The position numbers and the translations under genes were made by a program. From NCBI GenBank assembly GCA_045807765.1, contig JBJMGU010000246.1, forward strand, positions 1-64,000: 64,000 nt of DNA, given 5' to 3'. Below the pieces are notes generated by a model. That model was not told the origin of the DNA. It was given only the letters and a program-made list of their open reading frames with translations, and did no database searches. Shown one piece after another: positions 55,266 through 64,000 of this stretch. The stretch's first letter is position 1. Each line of letters starts with the position of its first letter. The stretch is from DATENM01 sp045807765. GTDB taxonomy: Bacteria; Acidobacteriota; Blastocatellia; UBA7656.

Positions 55266-55433
55266 GGGCTTAGCTCCTGGGTTGAGGGTTGATGTTGCAG
55301 TCCGAGATTTTCCTTCAGCCTTTAGCAAAAAGCAATCCGCGCCGTGACGCCCTTGCTTCTTTTCGCCCGCCGCCTTTGCTAACATGGCCGGCGTCGCTTT
55401 GTCGCGTCGGTTGGGATCAGGAGGCACTTCTTT

Positions 55434-57452
55434 ATGCGTCGCGTCTACGGCTGCGCTCTGGCGCTTTCAATATTGCTGTTTGCTGTCACCTTGAAGGCTC
55501 GCGCCCAGAGCGACCAGACATCGCTCGCCGAAGTCACGGTCAACGTAGACGCCGGCACGATCAAACGCGCCGTGGACGCGCGCCTCTTCGGCCTCAATTC
55601 CGCGATCTGGGACAGTCACTTCAACAGCGCGACGACCGTGTCGTTGCTGAGCGCCAATGGCACACGCCTGCTGCGCTTTCCCGGCGGCTCGCTTTCGGAC
55701 GAGTATCACTGGCGCACCAACACCACGCTCAACAATACCTGGACGTGGGCGACGAGCTTTGACGCCTTTGCCAATGTCGCGCAGGCCATCAACGCCCAGG
55801 CGGTGATCACTGCCAATTACGGCACCGGCACGGCGCAGGAAGCTGCCGACTGGGTGCAGTATGCCAACGTCACACAGCGCTACGGCTTCAAGTACTGGGA
55901 GATCGGCAATGAATGTTTCGGCTCGTGGGAGACCGACACACGCCAGCGGCATCACGACCCTTACACCTACGCGCTTGCGGCGCGCGATTACATCAATTTG
56001 ATGAAAGCCGTAGACCCAGGCGTCAAGGTCGGCGTTGTCGTCTTGAGCGGCGAGGATAGCTGGTTCGTCCATTACACCGATCACCCGGCGACTAACCCGC
56101 GCACAGGGCAGACGCACACAGGCTGGACGCCCGTTGTCCTGGCGACGTTGCGCAGCACAGGCGTGATGCCGGACTTCGTCATCTATCACCGCTATGATCA
56201 AAATCCCGGCGGCGAAAACGACGCCGCGCTGCTGCAATCCGCGAAAGGCTGGTCGGCAGAGGCGGCGGATCTGCGCCGTCAGCTCAACGATTATCTCGGC
56301 GCAGCGGGCGCGCCGGTCGAGCTGGTCTGCACGGAAAACAATTCGGTCAGCAGTCTGCCGGGCAAGCAGACGACGAGTCTCGTCAACGGCCTGGTTTACG
56401 CCGACAACTTCGGACAGATTTTGCAGACAGAGCTCACGACATGGATGTGGTGGGATTTGCGCAACAGTCGAGAGGCCGCGAATAACAACAGCCCGCTGCT
56501 CTACGGCTGGCGCTTGTACGGCGATTACGGGTTGGTGTCGGACACTAGTGAGCCGTACCCGACTTATTACGCCAGCAAGCTGATGTCGCTATTCGCGGCT
56601 GAAGGCGACAAGGTAGTGCAGGCCGCGAGCAGTGATAATCTGCTTGCGGCCTACGCCGTCAAGCGCGCGGACGGCGCGCTGGCGCTACTGTTGATTAATA
56701 AGAGCCCGACCGCCGCGCTCGACGCCCGCATCAACCTGACGGGATTTGCGCCGCCTGAGGTGGCGACTGTGCATTCGTATGGCAAGCCGCAAGATGATGC
56801 GGCGCACCTCGGCGTCGGCCCTGGTTATCCTGACATTGCGACAACAATGATTGGCGGCGTCGGCGCAAATTTCCTGTTCAGCGTGCCGTCCTATTCAATG
56901 AACGTGATCGTGATGGGCGGCCCGTCATGCTCGGTCACCTTGTCGCCGGCCAGTCAGGCGTTCGCGGCGGCGGGCGGCGACGCACAGATCAACGTGACCG
57001 CGGAGGCCGGCTGCAACTGGACGGCGACGACCGGCGAAAGCTGGGTGGTGATTCGCGCCGCGCAGGGAAGCGGCAGCGGCGCGGTCAGCTACACGGTGCT
57101 TGAAAATTTGACGGGCCAGCCGCGACAGGGAGAGATCACAATTGGTAATCGCGTCTTCACGGTGACGCAAGAAGCCGCGCCGCCTGCGAACTGCTCGGTG
57201 ACGATCACGCCCGAAGCCGGCAAGGTTTCAGGCAGTGGCGGCACGATAGTTGTTACGGTCTCTGCAAGCTCTCCGGCCTGTCCCTGGCAGACGACAACGA
57301 ATGTAGATTGGATTACGATCACCGCTGGCGCAAGCAGCGGCAACGGCACCGCGACCTTCACGGTTGCGCCGAACCCTCAAGGCCGCAAGCGCAAAGGCAA
57401 GATCACAATCGCCGGCAATGTTTTTGTTCTAAAGCAAAAGCCCGGCGGATAG
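55434..57452 (+). CDS. Secreted GH51-like alpha-L-arabinofuranosidase with two BACON domains
   Basis: 672 aa. Signal peptide about 1-24. The catalytic TIM barrel shows R-L-L-R-F-P-G-G-S near residue 80, the acid/base E160 in W-E-I-G-N-E, and the likely nucleophile E301 in C-T-E-N-N. A beta domain follows (about 400-490). Two BACON domains close the protein: from about 499 (C-S-V-T-L-S-P-A-S-Q-A-F) and from about 587 (C-S-V-T-I-T-P-E-A-G). BACON modules usually bind mucin or other glycans. It likely releases arabinose from plant or microbial polysaccharide; specificity is an inference. Confidence 0.75.
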   Translation: MRRVYGCALALSILLFAVTLKARAQSDQTSLAEVTVNVDAGTIKRAVDARLFGLNSAIWDSHFNSATTVSLLSANGTRLLRFPGGSLSDEYHWRTNTTLNNTWTWATSFDAFANVAQAINAQAVITANYGTGTAQEAADWVQYANVTQRYGFKYWEIGNECFGSWETDTRQRHHDPYTYALAARDYINLMKAVDPGVKVGVVVLSGEDSWFVHYTDHPATNPRTGQTHTGWTPVVLATLRSTGVMPDFVIYHRYDQNPGGENDAALLQSAKGWSAEAADLRRQLNDYLGAAGAPVELVCTENNSVSSLPGKQTTSLVNGLVYADNFGQILQTELTTWMWWDLRNSREAANNNSPLLYGWRLYGDYGLVSDTSEPYPTYYASKLMSLFAAEGDKVVQAASSDNLLAAYAVKRADGALALLLINKSPTAALDARINLTGFAPPEVATVHSYGKPQDDAAHLGVGPGYPDIATTMIGGVGANFLFSVPSYSMNVIVMGGPSCSVTLSPASQAFAAAGGDAQINVTAEAGCNWTATTGESWVVIRAAQGSGSGAVSYTVLENLTGQPRQGEITIGNRVFTVTQEAAPPANCSVTITPEAGKVSGSGGTIVVTVSASSPACPWQTTTNVDWITITAGASSGNGTATFTVAPNPQGRKRKGKITIAGNVFVLKQKPGG

Positions 57453-57476
57453 CCATTCCGTGATGAACCGGAAGGA

Positions 57477-58895
57477 TTACGGCGTCGGCGTCCCGTTCGA
57501 CGAGCATGAGCCGTTAAAGGTATGCTCGGTAGTCCAGAAACCATCACTCGTCGTGCCACCGATGCCAAAGGATATATTGACATTGCAGAAACAGAGCAAA
57601 CAGGACTTGGCACCGAAACCGACGCTTGCCTGACCGCCGGGGAAGCCGTCGGTGTGCTTCGTCGAGTAGCCTACGACATGGCAGGCGTTCGACGTCAGGC
57701 CGCTGTCTGTAATATAGATGTTATTGATCTCAACCCGGCAAATGACCGAGCAGTCCGGGTTAATCAGGCAGGTATTCTGTAGCTGGCTGACTGCTTCATG
57801 TTTTCCCCAGAAGTGGTACTGAGCGTCGGGGGTGGCTCTGTAATTGGACGCACCGAGTCTCTGAAAGAAATTGCAAGCCGGGGGCGGAGGCGGCGGATAC
57901 GGTGGTAGAATAGGCCCACATAAACTCGGGTCGCCGAAAGAACAGGAAGTGGGATCACAAGAGAAAGTATCCTCCATACAGCAAAACCCATCGAGGCAAA
58001 ACATACCGCCGAGGCCAAACTCTAAATGGATCCCCCGACCGCTTTGCGCACCTTTGGCAAGCGACTGATCTGCCTTAAGTAGAGAATAGCTCAGGTCGGC
58101 CTTTCCATCGATTTCTGGTGACCGGCGCTCCCCGGCTGAAAACGTTTCGTCATCGGGACTGGGCGAATAAGCCTTTGCACGGGGAGCCGTCCGTGTATCA
58201 GAGGGTCGAATCGGCGGACGCTTCTCGCGAAATGCGCTGTTCAGCCCGGACGGCCCGACGATGTTATCTAGAATTTCGACCTTCGCATCTGCCACCGATT
58301 GCAGCGGGCCATGATAAAGCACCATCGCTCGATAAGTTCGCTCTCGGCCTGCCAGGTGAACCGTCACTTCGTAGGAGGTATATTTCCCGACGTCAGCTAA
58401 GGGAGCGCCGATCAGTTGCAGCGCCTCTCCCACCGTCGTGTGCTCCCAGTCCTCCAGCGCCGTGCTGGTATAGGTGCTGGTCATCCACCGTGCCTCGTAG
58501 AAGACCGACTCAGGCCCATTGTTAAGCGTGTAGATGCTCGGTACGACCTGCACGATATCGCCGGTTGGCTTGGTAACCATTTCACCCCAGGGCCGGTCAT
58601 ATATCTCTTCGATGGTGCCGGTGTGTATGTCCTGCAAGCGAAACTGTATGTTGTCACCAGGGTTGTAATCCGCACGCGCTTCCCGCGCCCGTTTGGCGTT
58701 AGCGGCTCTGTGATACAAGCTCAGCTTGCCGTAGGCCATCTTCACCAAAGTCTCTTCGGCTGTCGAGGACCGCTGAGGTGTGGGCGGCTGCGGCGAGGCC
58801 CCCTGCTCAGCCGGTCTCTGCCCGAGTACGGCCCCCGGGCTGATGAACACCGCCATGACAGAGAGTGCAAATACGACCATTCCGATCCTTTTCAT
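57477..58895 (-). CDS. Secreted cysteine-rich protein, unknown function
   Basis: 472 aa from the second of two nearby ATGs (58895), since GGAGG abuts the first. Signal peptide about 1-26. The N-terminal half (about 55-230) is a mixed domain with Y-D-R-P-W-G-E-M-V-T-K; the C-terminal half holds around 15 Cys, clustered in C-L-D-G-F-C-C-M-E-D-T-F-S-C and C-L-L-C-F-C-N, suggesting several disulfides, and a proline run. The next minus-strand gene upstream codes for a DsbA-like protein. I do not recognise the family. Confidence 0.6.
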   Translation of the reverse strand: MKRIGMVVFALSVMAVFISPGAVLGQRPAEQGASPQPPTPQRSSTAEETLVKMAYGKLSLYHRAANAKRAREARADYNPGDNIQFRLQDIHTGTIEEIYDRPWGEMVTKPTGDIVQVVPSIYTLNNGPESVFYEARWMTSTYTSTALEDWEHTTVGEALQLIGAPLADVGKYTSYEVTVHLAGRERTYRAMVLYHGPLQSVADAKVEILDNIVGPSGLNSAFREKRPPIRPSDTRTAPRAKAYSPSPDDETFSAGERRSPEIDGKADLSYSLLKADQSLAKGAQSGRGIHLEFGLGGMFCLDGFCCMEDTFSCDPTSCSFGDPSLCGPILPPYPPPPPPACNFFQRLGASNYRATPDAQYHFWGKHEAVSQLQNTCLINPDCSVICRVEINNIYITDSGLTSNACHVVGYSTKHTDGFPGGQASVGFGAKSCLLCFCNVNISFGIGGTTSDGFWTTEHTFNGSCSSNGTPTP

Positions 58896-59018
58896 CTCCA
58901 TCCTCCTTTGTCATCTGCCCGCCTCAGAATTGAACGCGGCGGATGCTTGTTGCCGTGGCTTCTGTTCTTCGGATAGTGCCGTGTTGAAACGGCACGTGAG
59001 ATGATCGCCAGCCGCAAC

Positions 59019-60116
59019 CTACAGACCGCCCGCGGCGACCTTTGCCTTCGTCGCCCTAGCTCTTTCGATCTCTTGATCGATGATCTTCTTGAACTCGTCT
59101 GGCCCTTTGACGCCCCTGATTAATACCCGGCCATTGATCACGAAGGTTGGTGTGCCTTGAACGTCTGCTTGTCTCGCCTCCTGCATGTCTTTCAGGACTG
59201 CCACGCGGCTGGCTTCCGAATCGAGACAAAGATTAAACGCCTTCATCTCTAATCTGGCCTCTATAGCGTATTTCCTTAATGTCTCAGGGGACAGGTCGCC
59301 GGAGCCAAAAAGACGGTCGTGGTATTCCCAGAAGGCCCCCTGCTCGGCGGCACAGGCCGCCGCCTGAGCCGCTTTGAAGGCTTCAGCGTGAATAGGCAGC
59401 GGCGTGTGCTTGAAAATGAGCCTGACGTTCTCGCCATAGCTTTGCAGCACTTGCTTTAAGGTGAGCGCCGCCTGCTTGCAATATGGACATTGAAAGTCGG
59501 AAAACTCAACGATAGTCACCGGCGCATTCTTCGGGCCTTTGGATGGGCCGGAATCGCTGATCTTGACAATAGGCGGCATTGGCTCGATCAGCAGAACCTC
59601 CACTTTGGCTTTACTTCTGAGCCCGGCAATTGCCGCCTTATACCGCTCGATCCTCTCCTGGCTTTCCAGATCAATGCGGATACGCTGCCTGGCCTCTTCC
59701 TCGCTCATGTTACCCAGGCTGCCAGCGCTTTCAGCGTAGACCTGATCGATCTTGCCCTGGGTAATTTCCACCCTCTCCGGCATGAGCTGTTGCTTGAGCT
59801 GCTCGACCGTCACCCCTCTGACTTTGGCTTCTTCTTCAAGCAGTATCTTGACTAATAGATTCTCAATCGCGTTCTTGCGCAGGCTGTAGAGGCGATCCTG
59901 CAAGCTGTAGAGTTGAGGCCCGATCAGCTCGTCAATGTCCCTTTGGGTGATGCTTCGTTGGCCGTTAACAATGGCCACAATATTGAGTGGGTCATCAGGC
60001 GCAGAGGGAGACTGTGCAGATCTTGGTGTCTGACCGACAGCGACCGCAGCGATGCCAGATGCCAGGGCGAAGAACAGGATAGCGGTTCCCGGTCGCCAGC
60101 GCCGCTTCGTAAGCAT
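59019..60116 (-). CDS. SurA_N-like domain fused to DsbA-type thioredoxin domain
   Basis: 365 aa from ATG 60116 (GGAGG seven bases upstream). Signal peptide about 1-28. Residues about 45-165 resemble a SurA/parvulin N-terminal helical chaperone region (R-S-I-T-Q-R-D-I-D-E-L-I, then L-L-V-K-I-L-L-E-E-E-A-K). From about 190 a DsbA fold carries C210-P-Y-C213 and the cis-Pro segment G-T-P-T-F-V-I-N-G. Probably a periplasmic disulfide oxidoreductase with its own substrate-holding arm. It precedes the Cys-rich secreted protein on the same strand. Confidence 0.82.
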   Translation of the reverse strand: MLTKRRWRPGTAILFFALASGIAAVAVGQTPRSAQSPSAPDDPLNIVAIVNGQRSITQRDIDELIGPQLYSLQDRLYSLRKNAIENLLVKILLEEEAKVRGVTVEQLKQQLMPERVEITQGKIDQVYAESAGSLGNMSEEEARQRIRIDLESQERIERYKAAIAGLRSKAKVEVLLIEPMPPIVKISDSGPSKGPKNAPVTIVEFSDFQCPYCKQAALTLKQVLQSYGENVRLIFKHTPLPIHAEAFKAAQAAACAAEQGAFWEYHDRLFGSGDLSPETLRKYAIEARLEMKAFNLCLDSEASRVAVLKDMQEARQADVQGTPTFVINGRVLIRGVKGPDEFKKIIDQEIERARATKAKVAAGGL

Positions 60117-60225
60117 CTTTACACCTCCAAGCATGATTAAGCACACGAGAAGATATCGCTACGAACAAAGCAAATCAATAGCAGATGTCAGACTTTGAGA
60201 ATCTATTTGCGCCGCCCGATTTTTT

Positions 60226-60438
60226 CTATTCACCCACGCACGGTCTGAGCAAGCAGTGTTTACACACACGGTAAGTTTTCCCGGCGACCTTTATGGCGTA
60301 TATGCTTCCTTCTTCGATATAGCGGTAGACCGTCTTCTCGCTAATATCCGCCACTTCTGCGGCGCGAGAGACCTTCATCAGCTGCAAAGGCAGCCTGCAC
60401 AGCGGACAGATCTCCTGATTTTCACGCTTCGCTTGCAT
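60226..60438 (-). CDS. Small zinc-ribbon/HTH (excisionase-type) DNA-binding protein
   Basis: 70 aa from ATG 60438 (GGAGG seven bases upstream; a start seven codons earlier lacks this). A CPLC pair (C11, C14) and a CKHC pair (C59, C62) can bind one zinc. Between them, residues about 24-45 (S-R-A-A-E-V-A-D-I-S-E-K-T-V-Y-R-Y-I-E-E-G) form an excisionase/MerR-like helix-turn-helix. It heads the minus-strand run of the DsbA-fusion and Cys-rich protein genes and may control it. An 11-bp dyad lies just upstream. Confidence 0.78.
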   Translation of the reverse strand: MQAKRENQEICPLCRLPLQLMKVSRAAEVADISEKTVYRYIEEGSIYAIKVAGKTYRVCKHCLLRPCVGE

Positions 60439-60464
60439 CTCGTTTCCTCCTCTGTCCACAATCC

Positions 60465-60501
60465 CTGTATCGGAATGCCGCTGCTGCGAGTTCCGATATA
60501 G
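60465..60501. promoter_or_regulatory. 11-bp inverted repeat upstream of the HTH gene, possible operator
   Basis: CTGTATCGGAA (60465-60475) and TTCCGATATAG (60491-60501) are complementary at 10 of 11 positions with a 15-base spacer. The dyad begins 27 bases from the HTH start codon, a typical place for autoregulation. Confidence 0.5.
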
Positions 60502-60762
60502 AAGGGCGAACCAGAGCGCATGAGCCGACGCTGAAGCCGCACGGCAAGTTTCAGAGGGATTGCGCTGCCTGCACTCGGCTCAATGCAGTGGTCAGGCGCC
60601 AGTGGGGAAGAATGGTTTCGCGCCATCGCGTCATCATCTCAGTCGTGGCGCGATTCAGCTGTTTGAAGTGGGCTGTGCTGCCGGTGTTTGGGCTGGGCTG
60701 AACCATCAGCCCCTGTCCAACCCGGCAAATTTGCCATCAACCTGTTAGCCCGTCAGGCGGAA

Positions 60763-60781
60763 TTTATAGCATAGCTATAAA
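60763..60781. promoter_or_regulatory. 8-bp inverted repeat, possible operator or promoter element
   Basis: TTTATAGC and GCTATAAA separated by ATA, in an AT-rich patch 230 bases before the spermidine-synthase-like gene. Function is not indicated by anything else. Confidence 0.3.
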
Positions 60782-61013
60782 GTAAAAACCACAAGTTTTA
60801 ACTTCCATCATCGGCGCTGCCCAACCACACTGCCAACCGCCTTTTCAATCTCGTCTTGTCACTGGTCGGCGGCGAGTGCAAGAATATGATGAGGCCGCTT
60901 GAAAGTCTGCCGATTCCCAGCCCCGTGCATGGCCTCTCGTTAGCGCCTGACCTATCGGGCTGACGATCCAGGCGTAGCATGCGACCACAACTCCATAGCA
61001 GCAGTTAAAGCGG

Positions 61014-64000
61014 ATGTCGAAATCTCAAGCTGTCACGCGCACCGAGCGGCCCGCCATCGCCTGGGCCGTATTGCTCTGCTTCTTTGCCTCGGGCATCAGC
61101 GGCCTTGTCTATCAAGTGGTCTGGGTGCGCGAGCTGGTGCTTGTCTTTGGCGCGACGACCTTTGCGGTCAGTACCGTGCTGACCGCCTTTATGGGCGGGC
61201 TGGCGCTGGGCAGCTTCTATTTCGGGCGGCGCTCGGAATCCATCCCGCGCCCACTGCGCCTCTACGGCTGGCTCGAAATCGGCATCGGCATGTACGGCCT
61301 GGCCGTGCCGTTCATCTTCGCCGCGCTACCGGTGATCTATCATCCCATCTGGCGCTGGCTGCAACTCTCTTTCTTCACCCTGAGCCTGGTGCGCTTTCTC
61401 TTTGCCGCGCTGGTGCTGATTCTGCCGACCGCCTTGATGGGGGCGACGCTGCCGGTGCTGGCGAGCTATTATGCCCGCGATGCCTACCGCATCGGCTTGC
61501 GTGTCGGCTCGCTGTACGCGCTGAACACCTTTGGCGCAGTCATCGGCGCGGCGGTCACAGGCTTTGCCCTCATCCCGCTGCTCGGCATGCACGCGACGAC
61601 GGCGACGGCGGCGGCGATTAACATTACGCTGGGCCTGGTGGCGCTGCGCATTTCGCGCCTCGAAGAATCAGACGCCGAAATCAGCGGAAGCGGCTTACTC
61701 GGTCGCGACCCCGTAACGTCGCTGCCTGCGTCTGCCGCTTCTGCGAAAGTCACTTCTATCACAAATGACAACCTGGGCCGCCGCGCACTCGTCGTCATCC
61801 TGGTGTCGTTTGCGGTCAGCGGCTTTGTCGCGCTCGCCTACGAAGTCATCTGGAGCCGCGTGCTGGCACTGATCATCGGCTCGTCGGTCTATGCCTTCAG
61901 CATCATGCTGACGACGTTTCTGACAGGGCTGGCCGCCGGCGCGGCGGTCGTCTCGCGTTTCGCGGATCGCATACGCCGCCCGGTAATGGCTTTCGCGGTC
62001 ATCGAGATCGGCGTCGGCGTCACCTCGTTCATCGGCGCGCACCTGTTCAACGACCTGCCTTACGTCTTTGTGCAACTGTACCGCATCGTCGGCAGCAGCT
62101 CGTTCACCGTGCTGTTGTTTGCGCGTTTCCTGATTTCGGCGCTGGTGATGATCGGGCCGACGCTGTTGCTGGGGGCGCTCTTTCCGCTCGTCGTGCGCAT
62201 CATCTCGACCAGCCAGGCGGCGCGGCGCAGCGGGCGCACGGTCGGCGAAGCCTACGCCGCCAACACCATCGGCGCGATTGTCGGCTCGTTCGCCAGCGGC
62301 TTCGTCTTGATCCCTGTCATCGGCCTGCTCGGAAGCCTGCGGTTGTGCGCGGCGCTGAACTTCGTCGTCGCGGCGGCGCTGTTTTTTGTTTTACCAAAGC
62401 GAGAGACGACCACGGCGACACGGCGACACGGCGACGCGGCGACGCGGCGAGAGAAAATCACAGAGGCGCGGCGACCGGTGAAATCTCCTGGTGTCACCGC
62501 GTCACCGCGTCTCCGCGTCACATCCTGGGTCGGCATCGCGGTGTCGGCGCTCGCGATCATCGGTATCGTCGTCTTCGAGCCGGCGTGGGATTCGCAAGTC
62601 ATGTCGAGCGCCGTCTATCGCTACGCGCCGCAGTTGAGCAATAAGAGCAAGGCGGAAATCTCGGAATACCTGCGGCGCGGCCAGGGCGAAAGCATCTATT
62701 ATAAAGAAGGCATCACGGCGACGGTCGCCGTGCAGCGGCTGAACGAAGGGCGCGTGCTGAAAGTCAACGGCAAGCCCGAAGCCTCGACCACCGGCGATAT
62801 GCCGACGCAGATTCTCATTGGCAGCCTGCCGCTTTTGGTTCGCCAGCAGACCGATGATGTGCTGTTGATCGGCCTCGGCAGCGGCGTTACCTTAGGCTCG
62901 GTCGAACAGTTCCCGGTCAAGCGCGTCACCTGCGTCGAGCTTGAGCCGGCGGTCGTCGAAGCGACGCACTACTTTGAAGACGTCAACAACCGCCCGCTCC
63001 AGGACCCGCGCCTGCGATTGATCTCGAACGACGGGCGCAATTTCATTTACACGACGGACGAGAAGTTTGATGTGATTATCTCTGAGCCGTCCAACCCCTG
63101 GCTCACGGGCGTCGCCAACCTGTTCACGCTCGAATATTTCAAGCGCGGCGCCGAGCGCTTGAAAGAAGACGGCCTCTTCGGTCAGTGGCTGCAACTTTAC
63201 GAGATGGCCCCGGAAGACGTGCGCACGCTGATCGCCACCTTCCACGCCGCCTTCCCTTACGTCTACATCTTTCGCGGCGCTGAAGGCGACTTGATGCTGC
63301 TCGGCAGCAAAATGGATCGCAAGCTCGACCTTCAGGTTATGCAAGCGCACTTCAATGAAACCCAGGTCGCCGCTGACCTCAAACGCATTAAGACGACGCA
63401 GGCGACCGACCTGCTATCGCGTTTTTACCTCGGCCCGCAGGAAGTAGCCGACCTTACAAACGGCGCACAGTTGAACACCGACAACAATGCGCTGATTGAA
63501 TTCAACGCGCCGCGCCGCGTCGGCACCACGGAAGAAACGGTTGAGCGCAATGTGAAACAACTGCTTGCCCATGCGGTGTCGCCGCTCGCCTACCTCGAAG
63601 GCCGCTCGCCGCTTGCCGCAAACAACGCCGATTTGTTGGCACAAACGGCGCTCGGCGCGGTCAAGCGCGACGACCGCGCGCGCGCCGAGCAATTCGTCAA
63701 TTATTCGCTGGGGCTTGCCGACACGGCGCAGGCCAATGGCATGCTGGGCGAGCTGCGCGCGGCGCGCGGCGACGAAGCGGGCGCGATGGAAGCATGGGAG
63801 ACGGCGCTGGTCTTGGACCCGAAGCACTTCTATTCGCTGCTCAACATCGGCAAGTTATACCTCACCCGGCAGGACACCGCCCGCGCCGTGCCTTATCTCG
63901 ACCGTGCCCTCGAAGTCCAGCCCGACAGCGCCCGCGCCCATCACCTGCGCGGCCTGGCTTATCAGGCGACCGGTGACAATTCGCGGGCGGCGCTCGAATA
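61014..64000 (+). CDS. Membrane spermidine-synthase-like protein with TPRs, 3'-truncated by window edge
   Basis: Open frame from ATG 61014 to the end of the window, at least 995 aa. N-terminal part: two blocks of membrane helices related to MFS (F-F-A-S-G-I-S-G-L-V-Y-Q-V-V-W-V-R-E and F-A-V-S-G-F-V-A-L-A-Y-E-V-I-W). Then a soluble spermidine-synthase/methyltransferase fold with L-L-I-G-L-G-S-G, V-E-L-E-P-A-V and S-E-P-S-N-P-W-L-T-G, followed by TPR repeats running off the edge. Residues about 465-503 come from octamer array H and sit at a loop between membrane and soluble parts. True polyamine synthesis is not proven for this fused family. Confidence 0.85.
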   Translation, partial: MSKSQAVTRTERPAIAWAVLLCFFASGISGLVYQVVWVRELVLVFGATTFAVSTVLTAFMGGLALGSFYFGRRSESIPRPLRLYGWLEIGIGMYGLAVPFIFAALPVIYHPIWRWLQLSFFTLSLVRFLFAALVLILPTALMGATLPVLASYYARDAYRIGLRVGSLYALNTFGAVIGAAVTGFALIPLLGMHATTATAAAINITLGLVALRISRLEESDAEISGSGLLGRDPVTSLPASAASAKVTSITNDNLGRRALVVILVSFAVSGFVALAYEVIWSRVLALIIGSSVYAFSIMLTTFLTGLAAGAAVVSRFADRIRRPVMAFAVIEIGVGVTSFIGAHLFNDLPYVFVQLYRIVGSSSFTVLLFARFLISALVMIGPTLLLGALFPLVVRIISTSQAARRSGRTVGEAYAANTIGAIVGSFASGFVLIPVIGLLGSLRLCAALNFVVAAALFFVLPKRETTTATRRHGDAATRREKITEARRPVKSPGVTASPRLRVTSWVGIAVSALAIIGIVVFEPAWDSQVMSSAVYRYAPQLSNKSKAEISEYLRRGQGESIYYKEGITATVAVQRLNEGRVLKVNGKPEASTTGDMPTQILIGSLPLLVRQQTDDVLLIGLGSGVTLGSVEQFPVKRVTCVELEPAVVEATHYFEDVNNRPLQDPRLRLISNDGRNFIYTTDEKFDVIISEPSNPWLTGVANLFTLEYFKRGAERLKEDGLFGQWLQLYEMAPEDVRTLIATFHAAFPYVYIFRGAEGDLMLLGSKMDRKLDLQVMQAHFNETQVAADLKRIKTTQATDLLSRFYLGPQEVADLTNGAQLNTDNNALIEFNAPRRVGTTEETVERNVKQLLAHAVSPLAYLEGRSPLAANNADLLAQTALGAVKRDDRARAEQFVNYSLGLADTAQANGMLGELRAARGDEAGAMEAWETALVLDPKHFYSLLNIGKLYLTRQDTARAVPYLDRALEVQPDSARAHHLRGLAYQATGDNSRAALE
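62407..62522. repeat. Octamer inverted array H (GACGCGGN units) inside the spermidine-synthase-like gene
   Basis: The left arm 62407-62455 has 8-bp units CGACACGG, CGACACGG, CGACGCGG, CGACGCGG. The right arm 62490-62522 carries inverted copies (CGCGTCAC, CGCGTCTC, CGCGTCAC). The centre contains GGCGCG. The coding frame stays open through it. Confidence 0.85.

Larger units (their letters stand above)
60439..61013. other. Divergent intergenic region, about 575 bp
   Basis: Holds the dyad at 60465-60501 and a short palindrome TTTATAGC/GCTATAAA with loop ATA (60763-60781). No ORF or RNA gene is convincing. Composition is a little less GC-rich than the coding parts. Confidence 0.4.

Noticed and set aside
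62345..62644. Plus-strand frame of 99 codons overlapping array H
   Set aside because: It is out of frame with the spermidine-synthase-like protein, which is open across the same bases.

Overview
The window is about 64 kb of GC-rich chromosomal DNA, densely coding, from what is most likely an acidobacterium (Acidobacteriota, probably a Blastocatellia-like lineage). This placement is inferred from gene content: a large Oar-like TonB receptor with an N-terminal carboxypeptidase-regulatory domain, a Ser/Thr kinase fused to a TolB/PD40 propeller, BACON-domain secreted proteins, a fused E1-E2 oxoglutarate dehydrogenase/decarboxylase of the KGD type, and many secreted peptidases. No 16S rRNA or other phylogenetic marker RNA is present, so the assignment is not certain.

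Layout. 1-15 kb: end of a nucleoside-type MFS permease, an F420-type LLM oxidoreductase, secreted proteins, the TonB receptor, a GT9-like glycosyltransferase, a HEAT-repeat protein, and a PfkB sugar kinase with a dyad-flanked promoter. 15-24 kb: the fused oxoglutarate dehydrogenase, a Tat-exported lactonase-like propeller, an ACS-type MFS transporter, and a BACON/FG-GAP protein carrying a 151-codon internal duplication. 24-37 kb: housekeeping and motility genes (selA, an FxLYD-like membrane protein, pilT, recX, PilZ-DUF4388, alaS, a YprB-like exonuclease with an LRV-repeat partner, icd, accA). 37-45 kb: M28 peptidase, aldehyde dehydrogenase, a nucleotidyltransferase with a 46-aa partner, and a DUF3352-like protein. 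45-50 kb: AT-richer gap with a strong intrinsic terminator and a possible small RNA, tRNA-Ser(UGA) with a near-consensus promoter, a BON lipoprotein, and the propeller kinase. 50-61 kb: M14 peptidase, a small DUF5678/retropepsin cassette, an S10 peptidase, a GH51-like arabinofuranosidase with two BACON domains, a Cys-rich secreted protein, a SurA_N-DsbA fusion, and a zinc/HTH regulator. 61-64 kb: the 5' part of a membrane spermidine-synthase-like protein with TPRs, which continues past the window.

The most striking feature is not a gene. At least eight loci carry long imperfect hairpins whose two arms are tandem arrays of a 7-bp (six loci) or 8-bp (two loci) unit in opposite orientation. The unit differs between loci (AATGATG, AGTGAYR, GGGRCTA, GGARKCA, GGATTGC, GACGCGGN), but the architecture is the same. 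Five lie between genes, one overlaps a stop codon, and two sit in frame inside conserved genes (selA and the spermidine-synthase-like gene). They resemble in principle the heptanucleotide STRR repeats of cyanobacteria, but they are inverted pairs and vary in unit sequence. I treat them as a candidate undescribed repeat or mobile family. A second candidate is the DUF5678/retropepsin cassette, bounded by a 48-bp near-identical direct repeat that duplicates the 3' end of the upstream peptidase gene.

Most other intergenic hairpins lack T-tracts. Convergent gene pairs are closed by GC-rich stem-loops, and true U-tract terminators are few.
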